A stretch of DNA of 64,000 nt from Macrotis lagotis (GCF_037893015.1 NC_133660.1:163925728-163989727); one strand, 5' to 3'. Counted from the stretch's first letter, positions 10,766-22,354 are shown. The notes: generated by a model not told the origin, from the letters alone. Program-made: numbers and translations.

Positions 10766-11387
10766 TTATGAGAGTAGATGAAAAAGAAGTTGTTGACTTA
10801 CATGGTAGAGAAACTTCTCTGATGAAATCACAGATCAAGACAAACCAATAAGTAAACTATTCTACAGTGTATACCAGAAGGCAGATGTTGATTGAAGACA
10901 TCATCATCTCCTCCAAAATTTGCCTTTATCTCTACTTCTCTATTCACATTTGCTCATCTGATATGTAATCCTTTACAACATGGGAGTAAAGTAGTCCTAT
11001 ATAACACATGAATAAAGTCCAAACACACCTTTCATTTAAGCTTCTGGAAGGACTTAAGACTGGAAGGACTTAAAAGAGTCTAGTATGGACTGTGTGAGTA
11101 TAATCTGAGGACTAGCCTTGAAAAACTCACCAGGGTGAATAGTTTGTTTTGTTTTCTTTTGCCAAAAAGATTATTTCCAAGGAGTGAAGGAGTTGCTATC
11201 TGAAATTGTGGAGGCAGCACTCACATGGATGCTGGAAGTATTTAAATAATCACCAAGAGCAGAATTTTATGACTGATAACAGAATCAAAATTTAGCAGTT
11301 TACTCTGAGATGCTTGTGCATGGATAACATAGGTCCTTAAATCACAAGCATTCCTAGATTCCTAGATGTAGAATTGTAAAATTCCTA
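10766..11387. other. Unassigned sequence
   Basis: Nothing recognised on either strand. Two near repeats of 'ctggaaggacttaaga' occur at about 11,040-11,075. Confidence 0.4.
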
Positions 11388-11510
11388 GATCTTTTTTTTT
11401 GAGGCAATCATGGTTAAGTGACTTGCTCAGAGTCACCTAGCTAATAAATGTCTGAAATTGGATTTGTACTTAGGTCCTCTAGAGCTCTCACTGCACCATC
11501 TATCTGATCC
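11388..11510 (-). mobile_element. SINE relic, antisense
   Basis: T-run then 'gaggcaatcatggttaagtg', 'acttgctcagagtcacct' and 'gcaccatctatctgatcc'. More diverged than the young copies. Confidence 0.7.
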
Positions 11511-11689
11511 TAGAATTATAAAGGATCTTAAAGATCACCTATCCTAACTTTCTCATTTTATAGACAAGGAAATTGAGGCCTACAGAAATAAAATGATTTT
11601 TCAAAGGTCATACTGTTAAATGGACTGAAATGCAGGTCCTCTGGACAAATCTGGCTCTCTTTCCACTATTCTCTATTTCTAAGGGAACC
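11511..11689 (-). mobile_element. CORE-SINE/MIR-like relic
   Basis: 'aaaggatcttaaagatcacc', 'ctcattttatagacaagg' and 'aaattgaggcctacag' are in reverse MIR order. Confidence 0.6.
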
Positions 11690-12299
11690 TAAGAAGTTGA
11701 CATAGTGACCATTTTTGCGCTTTGGGCAGGGAGTTGGGTTAGATGATCATCTGAAGTAGTCGGATTTTATGATTCCATACTGTCTGTAACCAGGAGGATG
11801 GGAAATGATGTAGGAGAATCTGGGACCATGAGCTTTTCCATCACCCTTCTCTACATGTGATTTAATCTTCTCTAAGTCTGTGAGCCAGTGCTTAGGCTTT
11901 ATGCAGGGGTGAGTGGGAGGTGGAATTCCTACTTGAGGTGGTCAGATAGTTGCAGAGAGCATATGCTGTCCTATACAAGGTCTGCCTGAAAGGTGGCCCC
12001 AGTATTCCAAAATAGAGTTTGGGCCTAAGAGTAAGCAATGAAGAATAAGATACTACAGGGTGGACTACTGAAATACCTTTTAGAGGAGTTTCAATGATAG
12101 GACATTAAAAAAATAAAATAAGAGAGTGAAGGGGAGAAGAATGGAAACACTTTAGCCAAAATGATTGAGCATACATTTTACATGATTTGTTTCTCATTCC
12201 CACTCAACAAATATCTTAGGTCTCATCTAATATTACAGATAATACCTTTCAAATGAATGTAGCACAAGACTTTTTTTCTCCTAACTACACTGTGGGATA
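11690..12299. other. Unassigned sequence
   Basis: No repeat, RNA gene or exon recognised. Confidence 0.4.
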
Positions 12300-12480
12300 A
12301 ATAAATAAATATTATTATTACCTTTATTTTATAAATGATGAAACTGAGATGCAGAGGAATTAAGTGAATTGTCCAAGTTCATTGGATTTGAACTTAGGTT
12401 CAATATTTCTTTCCCTCTTTTTCAGGTATTCCATTAAATTCATTCTTCTTTTTCTACCTCTCTGCCTCTGGATTTGAACC
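12300..12480 (-). mobile_element. CORE-SINE/MIR-like relic
   Basis: 'ttattttataaatgatgaaa', 'ctgagatgcagaggaatt' and 'ggatttgaacttaggttc' are in reverse MIR order. Confidence 0.6.
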
Positions 12481-12723
12481 AGGTATCCCTAGAGTTCCTG
12501 TTTTAGAAGGAGGTTGGTAGTGCATGTGGAAGGAAACCAAACACCGTAGTATGATTGTATATTGTCTGTGATGGTGGGGCAAAAAGGTTCTCATTTTTTA
12601 GCAATGGATAAATATGTTGCCACTGTCAATTAATGAGTAGCTTTTATATAGGTGCAAAGGCAAAAAGAATGAATTTTGCATGTATTTATGCACACACACA
12701 CACATATATGTGTTGGAGATACT

Positions 12724-12980
12724 AGTTGTAATAGTAATCCATAATAGAAGAAGACCATGGCATTACATGAATGATGGCATGACACATTATGTTTATTATA
12801 GGCAGGGGAGTGTTGTACTAAGACATCCATCTCACTGCCTTTTCCAGAGTCCTTTTCGCCCCATGATCTGATTTGATAGGAAATAGAATTTCTGGTGAAG
12901 GTCGGGATGCTATGGGGAGTCCTTGATCTTATGGATATGGTTTCTTTCCATATCGTTGAAGCACCACGGCACCCCAGCAA
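12724..12980 (+). repeat. Marsupial interspersed repeat, family C
   Basis: 'gaagaccatggcattacatg', 'gtttattatagg', 'actgccttttccagag', 'gatctgatttgatagg' and 'gggagtccttgatctta' recur in reverse complement at 47,070-47,340 and in part at 48,345-48,480. The start resembles the family B tail, so this is probably a related long-SINE lineage. Confidence 0.6.
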
Positions 12981-13606
12981 TTCCAGGTAAAACACCAGTT
13001 TGTGAATTTTCTGGCTACAAATTGGTGACAACCTGGTATATCCAAACTCATGTCTCCATGGTCCAATTGTCAATACAACCTTTTACTCTCAAGTCTACAA
13101 CCATGCTAGCCCCGGAACCCAAAGACTTTGGTCATGGGAATAACAGCAAGAGGCAGCAGTTATGAGTAGTGATGGCTTGCCTCACAGTGTATTGCCAGAT
13201 GATCCCAAGATCCAACTGCAAGGTTTTTAAATGCAATAACTTTAATATACACCATTGGAAGTGGAATTATCAAAGTTGGAGGCACCAGATTTGCCTGCCA
13301 ATGGATCCTCATTAAAGAATTTAAAGTTGTACTCATTCCAGTTATGGGATCTCCAAAGAATACTGTATTATTATTTTTCATAGGATGATCTCTAATCTAA
13401 GGTCTTTCATCTATGATTCTAACCCATTATAGCCATTCTAAGATTAAGACTTGAATGTAGAAAGGGTTGTATTTTGATAGATCAGTGGAAATATTTGAGA
13501 AGCAGTTAGGGCCTTGTAGTACCACTCAGCTCACATCCATAGAGACAATTACCTGCTTTAACCCTTGGGAGGATTGACTTCGATGATTCCTAGTCCATAT
13601 TTAGTT
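12981..13606. other. Unassigned sequence
   Basis: A somewhat GC-richer stretch at 13,000-13,160 holds overlapping short open frames on both strands, none with recognisable protein features. Remainder plain. Confidence 0.35.
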
Positions 13607-13960
13607 GATGACTGATGATGTTTGTCCTTCCTTTTTGAAGGAGACCAGGACATCAGAGAGGTGATGCCATGACATGCAAGTGAATTAGATTTGGGGGGGG
13701 GGCTGTGCTAAGTCACCAGTCTTACTTTCTCCTCAAGAGTCATCTGGGTTCATGGCTAGACATGAACTAGGAAGCCTGGAGATGACCCTGGATGCAGTGG
13801 AGAATTTGACTTTTTAAAAGCTAGGTTTTTTCCTAGGTCACAGTTTGACTGAGGCAGTGTCATGAAGGTTAGGTAAGAAGAGGTCAGGAATGATCACTTT
13901 CCCCCCACCAAAAAAATTAAACTGGGAGGGTCAGAATTTCTTAGTGATCAAGAAAAGCCT
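13607..13960 (-). mobile_element. Long SINE (family B), antisense
   Basis: 'gtccttcctttttgaaggag', 'aggtgatgccatgacatgca', 'tcttactttctcctcaagag', 'ctggatgcagtggagaat' and 'aaaagctaggttttttccta' form the family B tail with an extra downstream module seen again at 14,160-14,220. Confidence 0.65.
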
Positions 13961-14067
13961 CTTTTGCATAGTATAGGGAAAAAAAATCAGCCTGGGAGGA
14001 AAATACCCTCAGGGTTTCTCACCAAAGCAGAAATTGTTGTTGCTACTTACTGAGTACCCATAGGTTT

Positions 14068-14135
14068 GGGAGGAAAGAAGGAAAGAAAGAAAAAAAAAGA
14101 AAAGAAGGGAGGGAGGAAGTAAGAAAGAAAGCAGT
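14068..14135 (+). repeat. GAAA/GGAA purine-rich tract
   Basis: Imperfect gaaa/ggaa repeats. Simple sequence. Confidence 0.85.
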
Positions 14136-14159
14136 GGGGTCTCTCCTATTATTCATAGA

Positions 14160-14222
14160 GGTTGATAAAAGCTAGGTCTTTTCCAGGTCACAGTTGGACT
14201 GAAGCAATGCAACACCTAGTAG
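14160..14222 (-). mobile_element. Family B downstream module, second copy
   Basis: 'aaaagctaggtcttttccag' and 'gtcacagttggactgaagca' repeat 13,815-13,865. Confidence 0.55.
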
Positions 14223-14247
14223 GAGCTAATGTTTATCCTTTATTTTT

Positions 14248-14408
14248 ATTTTTTAGGGTGTTTTTTTTTTTTTTGCAAGGCAGTGGGGTTAAGTGGCTTG
14301 CCCAAGGCCACACAACTAGGTAATTTTAAGTGTCTGAGGCTGGATCTGAACTCAGGTACTCCTGACTCCAGGTCTGGTTCTCTATCCACTGTGCCACCTA
14401 GCCACCCC
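14248..14408 (-). mobile_element. Young SINE, first of two at one target
   Basis: Full-length antisense copy with a long T-run. The flanks 'ttatcctttattttt' (14,233) and 'ttatcctttcttttct' (14,409) are the duplication. See 14,425-14,589. Confidence 0.88.
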
Positions 14409-14424
14409 TTATCCTTTCTTTTCT

Positions 14425-14589
14425 TTTTTTCTTTGTTTTTTTAGGGTTTTTTTGCAAAGCAAACGGGGTTAAGTGGCTTACCCAAGGCCACACAGCTAGG
14501 CAACTATTAAGTGTCTGAGACCGGATTTGACCCCAGGTACTCCTGACTCCAGGGCAGGTGCTTTATCCACTACTCCACCTAGCCACCCC
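14425..14589 (-). mobile_element. Young SINE, second of two at one target
   Basis: Second full-length antisense copy ('tttttttgcaaagcaaacg' to 'ccacctagccacccct') immediately after the first. It is followed by a third copy of the target phrase, 'ttattctttatttt' at 14,590-14,603. Confidence 0.88.
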
Positions 14590-14890
14590 TTATTCTTTAT
14601 TTTCAAAGAAGACCACCACATCAGGAAGGTGATGCCATGACAAGCATGTGAATTGGATCTGAATGAGGGTGCTGTGTTGAGTCCCCAGCCACACTTTCTC
14701 TATCAGAGCCATCGGGGCCCAGTGGCCAACTATGAATCAGGACCACTGGAGATGGTCCTGGATGCAAGGCAATCAAGGTTAAGTGACTTGGCCAAGGTCA
14801 CAGAACTAGTAAGTGGCAAGCGCCTGGGGCTGGATTTGAACTCCCATTTTTCTAACTCCAAAGTCAGTGCTCTATCCACTGTACCATTAA
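14590..14890 (-). mobile_element. Long SINE (family B), near complete, antisense
   Basis: From 'ttctttattttcaaagaaga' through 'gtgatgccatgacaagcatg', 'tgaatcaggaccactggaga' and 'aatcaaggttaagtgacttg' to 'tgctctatccactgtaccat'. This is the reverse of the organisation at 10,206. Its tail end is the target used by the two young SINEs. Confidence 0.8.
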
Positions 14891-15815
14891 GGGTAGGAGG
14901 AACTTCTGTTCCTGTGCTCTCTATATGGCAGGTAACTAGTTCACTTATTCCCAATTCCAGTCAGCTCACTTCAAGCCCTTGTTTGATTTATGTTAAAAGT
15001 GTCATTCCGGATCAAGGATTAAATTCAGGGTATTACTAACATTAGAAGCAGTCTTGGAAGGTCAGATAAGAAATAATTTAGAAGAATTATAATGAGGTCC
15101 AGCTGTCATGGGGATACTTTTGATAAATTGTATTATCTTACAACTTTTCAATGAGCACAATACCTGGATCCTTACCTTTTTACTTAATTTAGTTTGACAT
15201 CTTCTTCCCAAGGAACCAGTTAGTCTTCAACACTCCCACAACTAGCAGAGAGATTATCTGCTAGCAAATTACTGATTTCCAAATTCTCCTAGATAGGAGT
15301 TATTTCTTAGTGGTTGGTGGTTGACTTTTCTTCCCCCCATTCAATTCTGAAAGGTCTAGTAATGTTTGAACAAAAGGATGCCAAGAAGCATCCACAGCCA
15401 AAGGTTATTTTTTGCCAGGAACTGAAAAGTTCTTTGCCTCATTATTTGTCAAATTATACTTTCATCTCTAGTCAGCCTTCTTCCTCAGATTGTCATTGTG
15501 AGATCAAGATATACAGGAGAGATTTAGTCATAGAGTGAGTGATAAAGTCACCTAATTTAAAGTCCTGATTTTTACATAGGAGGGACCTGAGTCTCAGTTG
15601 AAGTGACCTACTCAAGTTCACATACCCTATGCTAATGCTTTTTCTAGTCTTGTGATAGACAAATTTTCCCTTTCTAAGGAACTCAGGATAAACAGAACTG
15701 ATATGCAAATTCTAATTGCAAAATGCTTTTGCTCACTTTACCTCTTTATCATTCTGCAGTAGCTGGTGGAAAGATAAAAGAAAGGTTTGGTTTTTTTTTA
15801 GATTTGTTTGGGATG
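14891..15815. other. Unassigned sequence
   Basis: 15,520-15,660 has faint MIR-like text. Otherwise nothing recognised on either strand. Confidence 0.35.
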
Positions 15816-15819
15816 GGGG

Positions 15820-16075
15820 AGGTATTAAGGTGGCACAGTGGATAAGTACTGGATCAGGAGTCATGAAGACTCATTTTTATGAATTCAGATCTGACCTTAG
15901 ACGTTTACTAGCTGTGTGACCCTGGGTAAGTCACTTAATCTTCTTTGCCTTAATTTTTCTCAACTGTAAAGTTAGCTGGAGAAGGAAATGGTAAACCACT
16001 TCAATATCTTTGCCTTGAAACCTGCTATCATGAAGAGCCAGACATGATTGAAATGACCAAACAACAGCAATAACA
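15820..16075 (+). mobile_element. SINE with 'ggagaaggaaatggtaaacc' tail (MAR-type)
   Basis: Head 'taaggtggcacagtggataa', 'tagctgtgtgaccctgggta', tail 'gagaaggaaatggtaaacca' and 'gacatgattgaaatgacc'. Related copies: antisense at 17,010, 28,840, 41,085 and 42,370, sense at 60,410. Confidence 0.8.
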
Positions 16076-16189
16076 AATGGAATGGGAAGGAGGTAAAAAG
16101 GAATTAGTAAAGGAAAAAAAATATATCTATCTATCTCTCTCTATATATGAAGATTGTAGGGTCACCCCTTTCAAAACTAGGAGTGACAT

Positions 16190-16345
16190 TAAGAGATAAT
16201 TCATCTGGTCTAATTCTTCTGTCTTTAAGAAAATTGATATTGTTTACCCCCATTTAAAGAGGAAGAAACTGAGGACAAGAGAGATTAAGTTACCCAAAGC
16301 ATAGAGCTTATAAATGACAGAGTAGGAGATAGAATTTAACAGTGT
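16190..16345 (-). mobile_element. CORE-SINE/MIR-like relic
   Basis: 'cccatttaaagaggaagaaa', 'ctgaggacaagagagattaa' and 'taaatgacagagtagg' are in reverse MIR order. Confidence 0.65.
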
Positions 16346-16689
16346 CATCAATGGAAGGAGATAATTTTTTCCCAAAATATTAGCATCTTACTAATTATTA
16401 TGCTGAATAGAATTGACAGGTGTTTAAATAATTTTTATAATATTAATTTTTATATGAAACTTACTTTAAAAAAAGTTTAGACCTGTGATATGAGGCCATT
16501 TAATCCAATCTATACCTGACTGATAATTACCTCTACCACAGGGCAGACATGTAGCTATACAACTCCTGGTTGAAGACCAACACTGTGGAGAAAAATCTGT
16601 TATTTCTCTGTATAATATATTTAGATCTTTCAGGAAGTTTTTTCTTCTAACAAGTCTAAATCATTCTCCCTTCAACACCCACCCATTTA

Positions 16690-17830
16690 TTTTCTAACAA
16701 TTCTTTTTTTTTTAAAGAAAAAAAGCCTAAGTTGTATTGATATAATTTTTACATTTCCTAAATATTCCTTCTTTATCCTTCTTAATTCCCCTTTCAGAGA
16801 GCCATTCTGAATAACAAAAGAATATTTTAGAGAAAAAAGAAAAAATAGACAAAATCAATCAAAACACAGAAAAAATGAATTTATAGGCAATGCCCACATG
16901 GGCACTCCATCTTCTCTGTAAAGTAGAGGAGATGTTTTCTTCAATCTAAAAATATTATTATCTCTATAACAGGAGAAAATGTTTTTAGAAGCACTTAACA
17001 TTATGCTGCTGTTCCTTTTGTTTCAGTTTATTGACATTTTGGGATCCCATTTGGGGTTTTCTTGACAGACACTGGAGTGGTTTGCCATTTCCTTTTCTAG
17101 TTCATTTTACAGATGAGGAAACTGAGGCAAACAGCATAGAGTGACTTACCTAGAGCACACAGCTAGGAAATATCAAAGGCTGGATTTGAACTCATGTCTT
17201 CTTGACTCCAAATCCAGCTCTCTATCCCCTGTGTCACCTAGGTGCTCAAGAGTTATATTAATGTTAACTATTATTACTATTAGCATTACAATCTCTTTTG
17301 GGAAAGGATTTTTTTCTCCAAAATTTGCAATATTAATTTTTAATTGTTTTATAGTGTTCTTTCTATTTACATTGCTGCTGTCACTGGGTATATTATTTTC
17401 TTGGGTCTGCTTATTTTACCTTGTATCAGTTTATGTAAGTCTAATGTTTCTTTTATTTTAACATCTTTAATGCTGCCTGCTTAGAATGCCTCTTGGATGT
17501 TTTTTCTTATAACATTTTTTAGATCTTTCAGTGAACATAATGTTACTTTTAATTATAATTATAAAGAAATTTATAATGTCATTTTCTCTCTTTCTTCTTG
17601 TTATTACCAATGCATGGAATTCAAAGTAAGAATGGCTTTTCTCAACTATTCCTTAATTTAAAAAATTTGTTTCACAATAATGACCCCATAATGTATATCA
17701 GTGTCTGCTGAAATGCATCCCTCCTATAGGTAATACTGCTTTTCTTGATAAAGAATTCTGAACTACTGATGTTTGACTCAATGGGTCTGCTACTCCCTTA
17801 TCTACCAAGTAGTTAGCCTTTAGACAAATC
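16690..17830 (-). mobile_element. L1 3' UTR-type relic, antisense, with nested SINE
   Basis: 'ttcagagagccattctgaat' followed by an A-rich run and 'atgcccacatgggcactcc' resembles a marsupial L1 3' UTR variant. After the SINE at 17,010-17,250, 'ttgggtctgcttattttacc' and 'aagtctaatgtttcttttat' continue in L1 antisense style. Diverged, so the call is tentative. Confidence 0.4.
17010..17250 (-). mobile_element. MAR-type SINE, antisense
   Basis: 'ggagtggtttgccatttcct', 'acagatgaggaaactgaggc', 'tggatttgaactcatgtctt' and 'tgtgtcacctaggtgctc' are the reverse of the copy at 15,820. Confidence 0.85.
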
Positions 17831-17879
17831 AAAGATAATTATGATGAACTGTTTATTTGAAACACAGATATAGAGAGGT

Positions 17880-19865
17880 TTTTTTTTTTTAAATACAGGA
17901 CTGATACTAAGAAACTTGAATGAATTGTATGAATCCAGAAATAAATACCTAAACAATTGGAGAAATAATAACGGTTCATGGGTAGGTTAAATTGATATAA
18001 TAAAAATTATCATACTATCTAAATTGAATTACTTTTCCAGTGCTGTACTAATTAAAATACCAATAGGTTTTTTTTAAATACAGTTATCCCTTCCAAATTT
18101 CTGGGGTTAGTGATATGGTGACTACCTTCCTGCTGTGATTCAGAAAATCCATATAATTTTTTTTTGGACCTCCCTTTGTATTAGAGAAGAAATCTGAATT
18201 ATTGTGGCCTTAAAAGATAAAATATGTTGATATGATACAATATTAAACATATATTTTGTGCATTTCTGAGTTTCTAAACTTTTCCTGGCTGCCTACTGGC
18301 CTTTGCATATCAACTGCAATGTCAACAAATCTCCTCCCAAATTCCTATTTAATTTCTTAAGCTAACCAGTGATATATCACAACTCCAATAGAAATAGAAA
18401 TAGAAAGTCATGATGTAGAAGGGATAACTGTACATTTAGGGAAAAAAATTAAAAATGGAATTTATATGCAAGAATAAAAGGTCAAGAATTCTAAATGAAA
18501 TCATAAACAAAATGACAAGGACAGGAATTAATCAATGTGTAATCTCAAACTATACCTCAAAGCAGTAATTATTAAAATGATTTGATAATGGTTTAAAAAT
18601 AAAGAGGATGATTAGTGGAAAATTATGCCTAAGTAAGTGAACACAATAGTATGGTATTTGATAAATCCAGAATCCAGACAACAACTGTTGGGAAAGCAAA
18701 ATCATTTTGACTGAAATTGGGTTTTAGATAAACTCCAAAATGTATTCATGATTTAGACATAAAAATGACATCCTAAACAAATCCCCTTCATAAAGAAATC
18801 ACCCTTCAAATTTGTGGATAGATGAAAAATTAATGAATAAAAAATAAGAGAATCACAGAGGATAAAATATATAAAATTTTAATTACATAAAATTAAAAAG
18901 CTTTGAGCAGTATGTTTTTCTGAGAAATGTTTCATATCTAAGATATATAAAGAATTAATGAAATTTATAAGACTATGAGCCTTTTTCCAATAGATAAATG
19001 ATCAAAGGAAATAAATAAGCAGTTTTCAAAGGAAGGAGTGCAAACTATTAATAGTAATATGAAAAAGTGCTCCAAATCATTAATAATAAATTAGAGAAAT
19101 GCAAATTAAAATTATTCTGAGGTTCTGTCTTATCTGCCCATCAAATTGGTAAAGATGATAAAAGAGGAATATGACAAATGTTGGAGGGACTTTGAGAAAA
19201 TGGGTATAGTAATTCATTATTAATAGAACTGTGAATTTGTCCAAACATACTGGAAGGCAATTTGGAATTGTCTCCTAATAGTTGAAACCCCAAATACAAG
19301 CACTATATCTTAAAGAGGTGAAATAAAGAGGAAAAGTATTTGTATGCACAAAATATTTCTGATAGCTCTTTTTGTAGAAAGGGAACTAAGCATGACTAAA
19401 CAAATTATGGCATAGGAATGAAATGACATATTGTGCCATAAGAAACGATAATATGAATAGTTTCAAAGAACACTGGGAAGACCTTTATGAACTGATCGAG
19501 ATCTATGTGATCAGAACTAGAAAAATTTACACAATGAAAACAACACTAGAGAGAAACAAAACTTTGAAAGACTTTATAATTCTGATTAATGCAATAATAA
19601 AACACAAATTCATTGTCCTGTTAATGAATTGTGTCAGCCCCCCCTCCTTTCAGAGAGCTATCGACTTAAAATCTAGAATGAGACATGCATTTCTGACCAA
19701 TATAGGAATTTATTGTGTAGGATTATGCAGGTTTGCTGGGAGTTTTTCTTTTGGGGGGTGGGGTTCTTTTTTGTTCAGTTAGAAGGAGAAAGTGGGAGGA
19801 AGAGAAAATAAGAGCTTGTAAAGATAAATTTCAAAATAAGAAGAAAATAATCCAGAACTTAGTGT
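17880..19865 (+). mobile_element. L1, ORF2 C-terminal part to 3' end
   Basis: 'aacaattggagaaataataa', 'ggttcatgggtaggttaaat' and 'tgctgtactaattaaaatac' follow the ORF2 C-terminal region. 'gcaaattaaaattattctga', 'aagaacactgggaagacctt' and 'tgatcagaactagaaaaatt' follow the tail, ending around 19,865 in an A-rich run. Many stops, no intact frame. A 350-bp DNA transposon sits at 18,081-18,430. Confidence 0.75.
18081..18430. mobile_element. Complete Tigger/mariner-type MITE with TA duplication
   Basis: Terminal inverted repeats of 14 bp agree at 13 positions: 'cagttatcccttcc' at 18,081-18,094 and the complement of 'agaagggataactg' at 18,417-18,430. Both ends are flanked by TA (18,079-18,080 and 18,431-18,432), the Tc1/mariner target. 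The L1 reads on across it ('accaataggtttttt' / 'tgcaagaataaaaggtcaag'). At 350 bp it has no transposase and must have been moved in trans. Tigger assignment rests on end style. Confidence 0.88.
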
Positions 19866-19939
19866 TTGGTGTTTAAAACTACCTAAATCAAGAGTTCTAG
19901 TTCTGGTTGAGACCATTAAGAGCTATGTTTAAAATAAGT

Positions 19940-20144
19940 TCCTAGCTCTGGGGTCTGTGAAGATAAAAATACTTTAACAGCTGTTTAAATACAATTCAAT
20001 CCTTTAAAATCTTAAGAATTTCATTTTATGTACTAGGAAACTGGAGAATTAGGAAAAGTCAGAATTATTCTGAGAAAGGTCTATAGAATTCACCAGTCAA
20101 AGGGATTTATGTATGACACACATAAAAATGGTTAAGAAGTGCTG
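19940..20144 (+). mobile_element. hAT-like DNA transposon relic, family D
   Basis: 'tagctctggggtctgtgaag' to 'gaaaggtctatagaattcac' and 'aaaaatggttaagaagtgct'. The terminal 'ggttaag..' phrase matches other copies at 23,150 (-), 43,370, 47,712 and 54,175 (-). Superfamily is inferred from end shape. Confidence 0.5.
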
Positions 20145-20306
20145 TTTTGGAACCAGGAGTTACAAACTAGGGTCTAAGGTTACCTCTTTTTGTCCAGCCC
20201 AAGAACTTATATGCTCTAAATCTTTCAACCAATTGTGTAAAGATATTATCTAATTTGGAATATTCCTTAAGAAAGTCTCTCCATTTCCTATTAGAAATGC
20301 TTTTGG

Positions 20307-20458
20307 AGGCGGCTAGGTAGAGCAGTGGATAAAGCACCGGCCCTGGAGTCGGGAGTGTCTGGGTTCAAATCCAGTCTCAGACACTTAATAATTACCTAGC
20401 TGTGTGGCCTTGGGCAAGCCACTTAACCCCATTTGCCTTGCAAAAAACTAAAAAACAA
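20307..20458 (+). mobile_element. Clean young SINE with 14-bp target duplication (reference copy)
   Basis: Sense copy: tRNA-like A-box region 'agcagtggataaagcacc', B box 'ggttcaaatcc' at 20,362-20,372, 'aataattacctagctgtgtg', 'ccacttaaccccatttgcc', tail 'ttgcaaaaaactaaaaaac'. Pol III would use the internal promoter. Perfect duplication 'agaaatgcttttgg' at 20,293-20,306 and 20,459-20,472. It resembles the dasyurid WSINE1 type as I remember it. Confidence 0.93.
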
Positions 20459-20472
20459 AGAAATGCTTTTGG

Positions 20473-20778
20473 TGCATTTGTAGTTTCTTGGAAAAATTCT
20501 ATATAAATGGAACAGGAGGCATATAGGCATAATAGCAATTAATATTCTCAATTACTTTGAGTTGTTATTAACAAGATTTAAGGTGATGCCTTTGGCATCT
20601 TCCCTTCCTTCAGGGAAGACTCCAGGAGAGGATTGTTGTAGCAAGAGGACCTTGGGGGTGGGAACTTGGGACTAGAGGACCTATAAGGATAAGATGTGGG
20701 GAACCCTTATTCACTGTGTCAGTGGACTGGGAAAAAGTACCTATCAAACCACATTAATTATAGGTTTCAGTAACAGGA

Positions 20779-20840
<62 letters not shown>

Positions 20841-20974
20841 AATGAATGGGTGTATATTGCATATGTGTATATATACACATGCATAATAATTTAACTTATT
20901 GCAATCATAAGATGAATATTTAATAACATCAATAAGATTTAGTGAAATGCAAAGGAGAATTTTTTATATTAGTC
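20473..20974. other. Unassigned sequence with TA microsatellite
   Basis: Apart from the (TA)n tract and the palindrome that follows it, nothing recognised. Confidence 0.4.
20782..20833. repeat. (TA)n microsatellite
   Basis: About 26 TA units, followed at 20,863-20,880 by the perfect palindrome 'atgtgtatatatacacat'. Likely length-variable. Confidence 0.95.
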
Positions 20975-21215
20975 ATCTATATGGTATAGCGCATAGCTTG
21001 TTGGACTTGAGGTCAGGAAGACTTGGATTCACATCCTGCCTCAGTCACTTACTAGCTAAATGACTGAATAAATTGCTTAACCTTTTTCAGATGAATTTTC
21101 TTCATTATAAAATGGGAATAATAATAGTACTTCACAGAGTTGTTTAGAGTATCAAATGAGACCTAAAATGTAAAATATTTTTCAAACTTTAAGATACTGT
21201 CTAAATACTATTATT
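20975..21215 (+). mobile_element. CORE-SINE/MIR, near full length
   Basis: 'tatagcgcatagcttgttgg', 'acttactagctaaatgactg', 'ttataaaatgggaataataa' and 'gatactgtctaaatactatt' are in sense MIR order from head to 3' end. Confidence 0.75.
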
Positions 21216-21219
21216 AATT

Positions 21220-21960
21220 TTTATGTTTGGGATTCTCTTTGATTTTTTTCCTCTCTTATCTCTCATATTTAATCACTTATCAAGTCCTTTCTACTCTTTG
21301 CTCCTGAAACATCTCTCCCAAACCTATTTTACCTTGTTCATCACCAACACTGCTGGCTGTTGGCATCACCTCCCAAGCTTTGGAATTACCTCCTGTATCA
21401 ACAGGTCTTCCACCTCTGAGCTTTTCCACATTCTGAATAATTTTTTTATACTTATATGATCATGCTCTTTCTCTCCTCAAAAATATTCACTAGTTTTCTA
21501 TTACTTATCCTGTAAAATCCAAATTCTTTTGCATGGCATTCAATACCTTCCTCCCCCCTGCTTCTGCAGACATCTTACTTTTCCAACCAAATTTCATACT
21601 CCCCTCCATCTACCCATGCCTTCAGCCAGAACAGAAAACTCTTTCCTTCCTTTGCCCCTTCCTTGCACATCCCCTAATCCTCCTGAAATGTCCTAGCTCT
21701 TTTTTCCCCTTTAACCCTACATCTGGAAAGGTCTCATCTTCTTATTTTCAACCATTGCATTCCTCTTGATTCTTTAGAGTCCACTTAGATAAGCCTTACT
21801 TTATATTCCCTATAGCTTACAACTTCTCCCTGAAATGTTTTTTTACTACTTCTGGGGAGTCTTCTCCAGTACACCCAGCTTGAAATCCTGTATATGGCAA
21901 TAATTCACTGTGTGTCTCTTCTAAAAGATTAATCTCAACTTTGTGACTCCCTAACAGGGA
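21220..21960 (+). mobile_element. L2 LINE fragment (C-terminal ORF2 to 3' UTR)
   Basis: 'tcctgtaaaatccaaattct', 'tggcattcaataccttcctc', 'accctacatctggaaagg' and 'tagagtccacttagataagc' follow the 3' part of L2 in sense. Pyrimidine-rich and full of open but meaningless short frames. Confidence 0.6.
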
Positions 21961-22074
21961 GCACAGTAGATTAGATTAGATCTTTGATTGTATGTTTCTT
22001 GAATAAATAAATGAATGGAGGTGGGATGGTAGGATGCTTTACTAAGGAAGGTTTTATATCTTTCAACATATTCA

Positions 22075-22230
22075 TAGGGTCATAGAGTTTCAAAAGGTAC
22101 TTTTGTGGTGTTCTGACCAACTCCATTTTATAGATGAGGAAACTGAGAGTCAGTGAGGGGGACTTCAAATCCAGGAATTGTGTACAAAAATCCAACATTC
22201 CTTCCAATGCATCATGATGTGTCCTACGTT
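22075..22230 (-). mobile_element. CORE-SINE/MIR-like relic
   Basis: 'ccattttatagatgaggaaa' and 'ctgagagtcagtgagg' are in reverse MIR order. Confidence 0.65.
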
Positions 22231-22354
22231 TTATTAAATTCAAAGAATATTTGTTAAAGGTCTACTTTAAGCAAGTAATGCACTGTAGAGTTTATATTCT
22301 ACAATGAGTGAAATATATAAACTTTTGGGGCCATTCTTTTTCTTCCCAGTTCAC

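Noticed and set aside
14653..15039. 128-codon plus-strand frame
   Set aside because: Lies mostly in an antisense long SINE; its residues are the translated repeat.
21223..21769. Two plus-strand frames of 78 codons
   Set aside because: They fall in the L2 fragment, in a frame that does not follow the L2 protein.
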